Assembly: GCA_947561585.1 (NCBI GenBank)
Contig: CANNZV010001828.1
Coordinates: 62,001 to 126,000, forward strand
Length of the DNA stretch: 64,000 bases
Direction: 5' to 3'
Source of the DNA: Caprella mutica
Lineage: Eukaryota > Arthropoda > Malacostraca > Amphipoda > Caprellidae
Shown here: piece by piece, positions 56,511 to 64,000 of the stretch
How positions within the stretch are numbered: position 1 is the stretch's first letter
Layout: each line of letters starts with the position of its first letter
Program-made: the position numbers and the translations under genes
The notes under the pieces: generated by a model
Seen by the model: only the letters and a program-made list of their open reading frames with translations
Databases searched by the model: none
Told to the model about the DNA's origin: nothing

Positions 56511-56687
56511 GGGTGTAAACTACGAATTATTGGTCTGCTCCACATTTTCGGTCATGTAAGATAAAAACATATAAATTGATATTCCCAGAGGTTATTTTAA
56601 TTGGTATACATGAAGAATTGAAAAGGTTATTATTTCTTTCCCATATGATCGAAAATGAGGAACCGTCCATTAATTCATAACTTACCC
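56511..56687. mobile_element. P1 MITE, complete
   Basis: TA-gggtgtaaactacgaattattgg, with cacattttcggtcatg, on the left. gatcgaaaatgaggaaccg ... cataacttaccc-TA on the right. The centre is attggtatacatgaa, a decayed palindrome. Confidence 0.82.
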
Positions 56688-56763
56688 TACCTGAAAGGCC
56701 TAAACAATTATTTATATGTCTGGTAAATGTCTAAGATTTGTGTGGTCTTAGTTATCATAAGGA

Positions 56764-56928
56764 GTTGTGACAATATGCTTTATAAATCATAGATCTTAAG
56801 AATATCACAGACGAAATGAAATGGTATCGAATACTATATACCGCTGGTGTAGAACCATTCAATACTCTTTAATTCTCTCCGTCTTTAATATTCTCGGGAT
56901 CTATGATTTTATAGCATATTGTCACAAC
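56764..56928. mobile_element. P4 inverted-repeat element (candidate MITE)
   Basis: Two arms of about 70 bp are imperfect inverted copies: gttgtgacaatatgct ... atcatagatc ... agaatat at 56764-56815, and atattctcgggatctatgat ... agcatattgtcacaac at 56888-56928. It differs from P1 and P2. No coding role; a 61-codon frame overlaps it by chance. Confidence 0.7.
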
Positions 56929-57293
56929 CCTAGTTATTATTATATAGTGAATCCACAAGCAATGACTGATAAAAACAGTAGCGAAGTAATTAGTAACTCA
57001 GTTTAGAAAGTAATTAATATACTTTATTAATTTTAATTACATGATTACATAATTTAACAGCCATGTTAATTAGCTTTCATTTAAAAACAAACAAACAATC
57101 AATTAAAGTTAAATTCATTGTATAAATTAATGACATCAATTTATAAATATATACTCATTTATATAATAAATCGTCTGAACAGATATAACAATTATCTAAT
57201 TTCATAAAATATTCAATGGAGAAACACTTATTTGATTGCTTTATAATTAATACCACTTCATTCTTAAATAATAAGTCTATAATTATAATGCAT
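56929..57293. other. AT-rich spacer, nothing recognised
   Basis: About 360 bp of very AT-rich DNA before the 35-bp array. Confidence 0.5.
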
Positions 57294-58058
57294 TAATAAC
57301 TAGTTAAAGCTCAATAATAAGTCTTTAAGTACTATGTTGAATAACTAGTTAAAGCTCAATAATAAGTCTTTATTAATAACTAGTTAAAGCTCAATAATAA
57401 GTCTTTATTAATAACTAGTTAAAGCTCAATAATAAGTCTTTATTAATAACTAGTTAAAGCTCAATATAAAGTCTTTATTAATAACTAGTTAAAGCTCAAT
57501 AATAAGTCTGTATTAATAACTAGTTAAAGCTCAATAATAAGTCTTTATTAATAACTAGTTAAAGCTCAATATAAAGTCTTTATTAATAACTAGTTAAAGC
57601 TCAATAATAAGTCTTTATTAATAACTAGTTAAAGCTCAATAATAAGTCTTTATTAATAACTAGTTAAAGCTCAATATAAAGTCTTTATTAATAACTAGTT
57701 AAAGCTCAATAATAAGTCTTTATTAATAACTAGTCAAAGCTCAATAATAAGTCTGTATTAATAACTAGTCAAAGCTCAATAATAAGTCTGTATTAATAAC
57801 TAGTTAAAGCTCAATAATAAGTCTGTATTAATAACTAGTTAAAGCTCAATAATAAGTCTTTATTAATAACTAGTTAAAGCTCAATAATAAGTCTTTATTA
57901 ATAACTAGTTAAAGCTCAATAATAAGTCTTTATTAATAACTAGTTAAAGCTCAATAATAAGTCTGTATTAATAACTAGTCAAAGCTCAATAATAAGTCTT
58001 TATTAATAACTAGTTAAAGCTCAATAATAAGTCTTTATTAATAACTAGTTAAAGCTTC
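57294..58058. repeat. 35-bp minisatellite, about 21 copies
   Basis: Monomer taataactagttaaagctca plus ataataagtctttat. It contains the perfect palindrome taactagtta. Variants are ctagtcaaag, tctgtatt and a 34-bp form (caatataaag). The first unit has an extra agtactatgttga. Confidence 0.96.
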
Positions 58059-58222
58059 AATCAGAGATAATTGCCTCACTCCATATCTAGGAAGGTTTAA
58101 AGTGAAAAACACAATCCCGCCCAAAGAGAATAAACGGCGTGAATTTTTCTCTGATTGACAGGTGGCTTGAAGATCTACACAGAAAAACACTCTGCGAGAT
58201 TACGCAACACAATGATATGCTG
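58059..58222. other. Short spacer
   Basis: Single-copy 160 bp between two arrays, nothing recognised. Confidence 0.4.
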
Positions 58223-58470
58223 AGGAACTAGAACTGATATGCTGAGGAACTAGAACTGATATGCTGAGGAACTAGAACGGATATGCTGAGGAACTAGAAC
58301 TGATATGCTGAGGAACTAGAACGGATATGCTGAGGAACTAGAACTGATATGCTGAGGAACTAGAACTGATATGCTGAGGAACTAGAACTGATATGCTGAG
58401 GAACTAGAACTGATATGCTGAGGAACTAGAACTGATATGTTGAGGAACTAGAACTGATATGCTGAGGAAA
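58223..58470. repeat. 22-bp minisatellite, about 11 copies
   Basis: Monomer ctgatatgctgaggaactag plus aa. Variants are cggatatg and one tgttgagg. Confidence 0.95.
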
Positions 58471-58501
58471 AATACAAGCAAAAATACAAGAATAGGTACT
58501 G

Positions 58502-60316
58502 ACTGAAATAGGTTCTCCTGTACTGAAATAGGTTCTCCTCTACTGCAATAGGTTCTCCTGTACTGAAATAGGTTCTCCTCTACTGCAATAGGTTCTCCTC
58601 TACTGAAATAGGTTCTCTTGTACTGCAATAGGTTCTCCTGTACTGCAATAGGTTCTCCTGTACTGCAATAGGTTCCCTTCTACTGAAATAGGTTCCCCTG
58701 TACTGCAATAGGTTCTCCTGTACTGCAATAGGTTCCCCTCTACTGCAATAGGTTCCCCTCTACTGCAATAGGTTCTCCTCTACTGAAATAGGTTCTCTTG
58801 TACTGCAATAGGTTCTCCTGTACTGCAATAGGTTCTCCTCTACTGCAATAGGTTCTCCTGTATTGCAATAGGTTCTCCTTTACTGAAATAGGTTCTCTTG
58901 TACTGCAATAGGTTCTCCTGTACTGCAATAGGTTCCCCTCTACTGCAATAGGTTCCCCTCTACTGCAATAGGTTCTCCTCTACTGCAATAGGTTCTCCTG
59001 TATTGCAATAGGTTCTCCTGTACTGCAATAGGTTCCCCTCTACTGCAATAGGTTCTCCTGTATTGCAATAGGTTCCCCTGTACTGAAATAGGTTCTCCTC
59101 TACTGAAATAGGTTCTCTTGTACTGCAATAGGTTCTCCTGTACTGCAATAGGTTCCCCTCTACTGCAATAGGTTCCCCTCTACTGCAATAGGTTCCCCTG
59201 TACTGCAATAGGTTCCCCTCTACTGCAATAGGTTCTCCTGTACTGCAATAGGTTCTCCTGTACTGCAATAGGTTCTCCTGTACTGCAATAGGTTCTCCTG
59301 TACTGCAATAGGTTCCCCTGTACTGCAATAGGTTCCCCTGTACTGTAATAGGTTCTCCTCTACTGCAATAGGTTCCCCTCTACTGCAATAGGTTCTCCTG
59401 TACTGCAATAGGTTCCCCTATACTGCAATAGGTTCCCCTCTACTGCAATAGGTTTTCCTGTACTGCAATAGGTTCTCCTGTACTGCAATAGGTTCCCCTC
59501 TACTGCAATAGGTTCCCCTGTACTGCAATAGGTTCCCCTGTACTGCAATAGGTTCTCCTCTACTGCAATAGGTTCCCCTCTACTGCAATAGGTTCTCCTG
59601 TACTGCAATAGGTTCTCCTGTACTGCAATAGGTTCCCCTCTACTGCAAGTAGTGCAATAGGTTCTCCTGTACTTTAATAGGTTCCCCTCTACTGCAATAG
59701 GTTCCACTGTACTGCAATAGGTTCTTCAGTACTTCAATAGGTTCACCTGTACTGCAATAGGTTCCCCTCTACTGCAATAGGTTCTCCTGTACTGCAATAG
59801 GTTCTCCTGTACTGCAATAGGTTCCCCTCTACTGCAATAGGTTCTCCTGTATTGCAATAGGTTCTCCTGTATTGCAATAGGTTCAACTGTACTGCAATAG
59901 GTTCCCCTCTACTGTAATAGGTTCCCCTGTACTGCAATAGGTTCTCCAGTACTTCAATAGGTTCTCCTGTACTGCAATAGGTTCCCCTCTACTGCAATAG
60001 GTTCTCCTGTACTGCAATAGGTTCCCCTGTACTGCAATAGGTTCCCCTGTACTGCAATAGGTTCTCCTGTACTGCAATAGGTTCCCCTCTACTGCAATAG
60101 GTTCTCCTGTATTGCAATAGGTTCTCCTGTATTGCAATAGGTTCAACTGTACTGCAATAGGTTCCCCTCTACTGCAATAGGTTCCCCTGTACTGCAATAG
60201 GTTCTCCTGTACTGCAATAGGTTCTCCTGTACTGCAATAGGTTCCCCTGTACTGCAATAGGTTCTCCTCTACTGCAATAGGTTCCCCTCTACTGCAATAG
60301 GATCCCCTGTACTTCC
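58502..60316. repeat. 20-bp minisatellite (gcaataggttctcctgtact), about 91 copies
   Basis: Monomer gcaataggttctcctgtact. Main variants are ctcc/cccc and tgtact/tctact; gaaatagg is confined mostly to 58502-59110. One unit near 59645 has an inserted agtagt. A block from about 59750 to 59950 resembles 59985-60190, with the rare gttcaactg form in both. Minus-strand frames of 60-150 codons are artefacts. Confidence 0.97.
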
Positions 60317-60689
60317 CAGTGACGTGGAAACTCATTGCTTTACCGTCACCATAAATAATATCGACTAATTATCCACCTGAAGTGTTTTAAGTCGCTCTGT
60401 GATTTATTGCCGCTAAATATTCTATGGACGGAGAAAGTAGACGTTAAGCTTGCAAAGTGACGTCACATTAGATGTTAATGGGTCTAATGGACGTAACACG
60501 GTGTGAACGGAGTGATAGTGATGATGATAGTAATGGGATTGTTGGAATAATTAAAGTATATTTTATATGGAATATAGTAAGCAGTTGTATAAAATTTAAT
60601 GATTTAGATTTTTTATTGATAAGAGTTTAGATTTATTAAATAAAGTAATTTTAATCATTATAATAATGGATGAAAATATAGATATTAAT
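60317..60689. other. Single-copy spacer with a CRE octamer
   Basis: About 370 bp. It holds TGACGTCA at 60458-60465. No gene. Confidence 0.4.
60458..60465. promoter_or_regulatory. CRE octamer TGACGTCA
   Basis: Perfect palindromic CREB/ATF site in aagtgacgtcacat context. No gene start recognised nearby. Confidence 0.25.
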
Positions 60690-61000
60690 TTAGATCATCC
60701 TCACCCTCTTATATCATCTCTGTCAGTCTCACCCACTCACTCTCCTTCCAACTCTCTCCAACTCTCACTCACCCTCTCCCCCACTCACTCAATCACAATC
60801 ACTTTCCCACTCTCATTCACTCACTCTCTGACTCACTCACTCATACTATCTCACTCACACTCTCCCTCATTCAGACTCACTCACTCATACTCACTCACTC
60901 ACTCATACCCACTCACTCACACTCACTCACTCACTCATACTCACTCACTCACACTCACACTCACTCCCTCACACTCACTCACTCTCACCATCGCATTCTG
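60690..61000 (+). repeat. Pyrimidine-rich (actc)n microsatellite
   Basis: Impure actc/cact repeats with tctc interruptions. A 111-codon Ser/Thr/His/Leu frame here is low complexity. Confidence 0.9.
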
Positions 61001-61931
61001 ACAACTTATTGCATCAAATTGAGTAAACATCGAACAACGGAGACCGGATAAAACTTTATAATAGGCTTTCCCCAACCGGATCTCATAAGTTAAATGGTTT
61101 GCCCACAAGATATAGCTATATATATTACATATGTAGAGCTATAGTTACTTATATAGCAACATATATATAAATAGTTATATAAATCAATCCGCATGGGCTG
61201 CATGAGACTTAAGAAATAGTCATTGGCTAGGTTCTGTTTTTAGACTAATAATTACCATTTATAATTGAAAACTTTCAGTACCCTCTTCCAAAGATTGTAA
61301 ACTTGATCTGAATTGTATCAATTGCATAAATATATTAATTAAATAAATCGAAAATATTAACTGATAATAATGTAGATAGACTGTGGACACAATACCGTAT
61401 ATATTTCCTAAATAAATTCACTAAGTTTATACCATTCTCTGTACAATTTGGTGCTCCTTTTCGGCAGCAGTCAATTCAGGCTCATTGAATAAGAGTCTCG
61501 AAAGTGACAAAATAATGTATCAGGTTAGTGTCCAGAGGAGAAGGAACTAAAGGTTACGAATCACCCACCAGATTCTCTTCCTCAACATCTTCGGTACAAC
61601 TAGGCACTTCCCAGTCAAAAATTACATCCGTCCATAGTCGGTGATCATAATGAAGTAAATATCATCTTTTTACGATTACGTAAATCCAATAGCAATTAAT
61701 CATAAACTAGACGCTTTTGATCGTACCTACCAAATGATAATGTCTGGAATTATAAGTTATGATTGATATTCACCATAATCAATAATAAGAAACGATCTGT
61801 CGATTATTCGAACTGGAGTCCCTTCTTAAGAGCACAAATATAAATAAATTAAATGTTAGCCTAGCGATTACCTAACGAGTTTCCCCATTTCTGATAGCAG
61901 GTGGCAGTAGAAGCTAGATCTCTTTGACTAC
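61001..61931. other. Single-copy region, nothing recognised
   Basis: About 930 bp of AT-rich DNA without frames, arrays or recognised mobile elements. Confidence 0.5.
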
Positions 61932-62612
61932 AGGATGTATTCCTCCGCCACATGGGATGTATTCCTCCGCCACATGGGATGTATTCCTCCGCCACATGGG
62001 ATGTATTCCTCCGCCACATGGGATGTATTCCTCCACCACATGGGATCTATTCCTCCGCCACATGGGATGTATTCCTCCACCAAATTGGATGTATTCCTCC
62101 ACCACATTGGATGTATTCCTCCACCACATTGGATGTATTCCTCCGCCACATGGGATGTATTACTCCGCCACATGGGATGTATTCCTCCGCTACATGGGAT
62201 GTATTCCTCCACTACATGGGAAGTATTCCTCCGCCACATGGGATGTATTCCTCCGCCACATGGGAAGTATTACTCCGCCACATGGGATGTATGCCTCCGC
62301 CACATGGGATGTATTCCTCCGCTACATGGGAAGTATACCTCCGCCACATAGGATGTATTCCTCCGCTACATGGGAAGTATACCTCCGCCACATGGGATGT
62401 ATTCCTCCGCCACATGGGAAGTATTACTCCGCCACATGGGAAGTATTACTCCGCCACATGGGATGTATTCCTCCGCCACATGGGAAGTATTACTCCGCCA
62501 CATGGGATGTATTCCTCCGCCACATAGGAAGTATTCCTCCGCCACATAGGAAGTATTCCTCCGCCACATAGGAAGTATTCCTCCGCCACATGGGATGTAT
62601 TCCTCCGCCACA
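61932..62612. repeat. 22-bp minisatellite (gggatgtattcctccgccac plus at), about 31 copies
   Basis: Units of 22 bp with gatg/aagt, ttcct/ttact, cgcc/cacc/cgct variants. Several open frames on both strands follow from the monomer. The array continues directly into a 20-bp form. Confidence 0.96.
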
Positions 62613-63240
62613 TGGGATGTATTCCTCCGCCATGGGGTCTATTCCTCCGCCATGGGATGTATTCCTCCACCATGGGATGTATTCCTCCACCATGGGATGT
62701 ATTCCTCCACCATAGGATGTATTCCTTCGCCATGGGGTCTATTCCTCCGCTATGGGATGTATTCCTCCACCATGGGATGTATTCCTCCACCATGGGATCT
62801 ATTCCTCCACCATGGGATGTTTTCCTCCACCATGGGGTCTATTCCTCCGCCATGGGATCTATTCCTCCACCATGGGATGTATTCCTCCACCAGGGGATCT
62901 ATTCCTCCGCCATGGGATCTATTCCTCCGCCATGGGATCTATTCCTCCACCATGGGATGTATCCCTCCACCATGGGGTCTATTCCTCCGCCACATGGGAT
63001 GTATTCCTCCACCATGGGGTCTATTCATCCACCATGGGATCTATTCCTCCACCATGGGGTCTATTCTTCCACCATGGGATGTATTCCTCCACCATGGGGT
63101 CTATTCCTCCACCATGGGATGTATTCCTCCACCATGGGGTCTATTCCTCCACCATGGGATCTATTCCTCCACCATGGGATCTATTCCTCCACCATGGGGT
63201 CTATTCCTCCACCATGGGGTCTATTTCTCCACCATGGGAT
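62613..63240. repeat. 20-bp derivative (gggatgtattcctccaccat), about 31 copies
   Basis: The same monomer lacking two bases (ccaccat instead of ccgccacat). Variants are ggggtct, gggatct, gggatgt. One 22-bp unit (gccacatggg, about 62990) sits inside. The change from 22 to 20 bp is sharp at about 62630. Confidence 0.96.
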
Positions 63241-63780
63241 ATAAAGTACAGTCAGTGTCTCAGCTTCAGGATAGCAAGAGTTATGGTCAGCTAATGGAAC
63301 ACTATCGAATTCTACAAAATTTATATGTGTGAACTGAGAAAGGAATCTGAACCTACTACATTCACTCTTTAAACTTTGTTACAAACATGTTTTATTTTAA
63401 TATTTTATGTGCCCCTAGTCAGTTTTTAAAGTCAAAAATATTTTTAAAGAATACAGTATGAATAAAAAAATTCGATTAATTTTAAGCTAAACCGGTGCAT
63501 CGTCCTTTTAAATTTTCATTTCATTATTTTATATCATCTTTTGATTTAAGATGTTGTAAAAAAAAAATTCCACAAAATTATGAACTTTTTCGAATGTAAC
63601 AAAATTTAGATTTAAAAAACTGACACTTCAGTGCATTAACTATAATTTTGAAATAATTATTTGTTCAAGAGCTTCAAAATGTTTCAGTGCGATGTACTTT
63701 AGAGTCTAATTATATTTCTGTAAAATACACCTATATTACGTAAATGTTAGTTATGAGTAGGTTCCTAAAGATAATGAAGA
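63241..63780. other. AT-rich spacer, nothing recognised
   Basis: About 540 bp of AT-rich DNA between arrays. No supported gene. Confidence 0.5.
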
Positions 63781-63958
63781 GACCATACTTAATCTTCTAT
63801 GGCCCCACCATAACTATTCCCCAATTAATCTTCTATGGCCCCACCATAACTATTCCCCAATTAATCTTCTATGGCCCCACCAAAACTATTCCCCAATTAA
63901 TCTTCTATGGCCCCACCATAACTATTCCCCTCTTAATCTTCTATGGCCCACCATAACT
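63781..63958 (+). repeat. P2 array, 36-bp, about 5 copies
   Basis: Core cttctatggccccaccataac with a new spacer (tattccccaattaat). Fourth array of the P2 module in the window, with a spacer unlike those at 2195, 28352 or 43976. Ends about 40 bp before the window end. Confidence 0.95.
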
Positions 63959-64000
63959 GTGTACGTGCTATACAACACAGTTCTCAAAAATATTTTGAAA

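Noticed and set aside
58404..60335. Minus-strand frames of 60-150 codons (QYRRTYCS-type repeats)
   Set aside because: Products of the 20-bp array, broken whenever a unit changes length.
60666..61001. 111-codon Ser/Thr/Leu/His frame
   Set aside because: Entirely from the actc microsatellite.
61914..63332. Overlapping frames up to 245 codons with CCACCATGG start contexts
   Set aside because: The good start context belongs to the 20-bp monomer and recurs every unit; frames are repeat by-products.

Overview
The window looks like nuclear DNA of an animal, most likely a marine invertebrate. It is strongly AT-rich and has no operons or dense coding. It contains one recognisable metazoan gene, a CREG-family secreted glycoprotein on the minus strand at 38594-39217, and two copies of a mobile element carrying GT-AG exon/intron signals. 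Two dispersed copies of an element with an 'accttgaccttt' core (1252-1590, 48190-48451) resemble repeats I associate with marine invertebrate genomes, but I cannot name the phylum.

The main content is repetitive DNA. By rough addition, about 26 kb (around 40%) is tandem array, in more than 25 separate arrays with monomers from 4 to about 122 bp. The largest is a 31-bp array of about 7.9 kb (30340-38254, roughly 255 copies). Long open frames over these arrays are by-products of monomers free of stop codons and are not annotated as genes.

Layout: 1-1159, a 14-bp array. 2195-2919, a 34-bp array built from a module called P2 here (core tctatggccccaccataac). 3300-8240, several palindromic elements (family P1, ends GGGTAAGTT...AACTTACCC, TA flanks), a 62-bp hairpin array and an AT-rich minisatellite. 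8688-9731, a 21-bp array. 9883-18784, a 24/25-bp array interrupted twice by copies of a 3.5-4.1 kb transposon with CACAGAGAAA ends and TA target duplications; copy 1 also holds a nested foldback element. 20152-20642, an internally deleted 491-bp relative of that transposon in the opposite orientation. 20652-28596, arrays of 17, 33, 36, 25 and 34/35 bp. 30340-38254, the 31-bp array. 38255-39300, the CREG gene with promoter and poly(A) signals. 40361-41660, two sister 20-bp arrays. 43982-44470, a P2 array. 46230-49660, 50-, 41- and 20-bp arrays. 50248-51445, a 15/16-bp G-rich array. 54915-55459, 57294-58058, 58223-58470, 58502-60316, 60690-61000, 61934-63240 and 63781-63958, further arrays.

Three features stand out. 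(1) The CACAG transposon carries a small spliced unit (three good introns, a poly(A) signal, two frames open across the junctions), present in both copies. (2) The P2 module occurs both as single foldbacks and as the monomer of four arrays, which suggests that foldback elements seed minisatellites here. (3) Many arrays have quasi-palindromic monomers, and one (6110-6588) shows paired changes in its hairpin arms. No gene network can be read from the window, because only one conventional gene is present.
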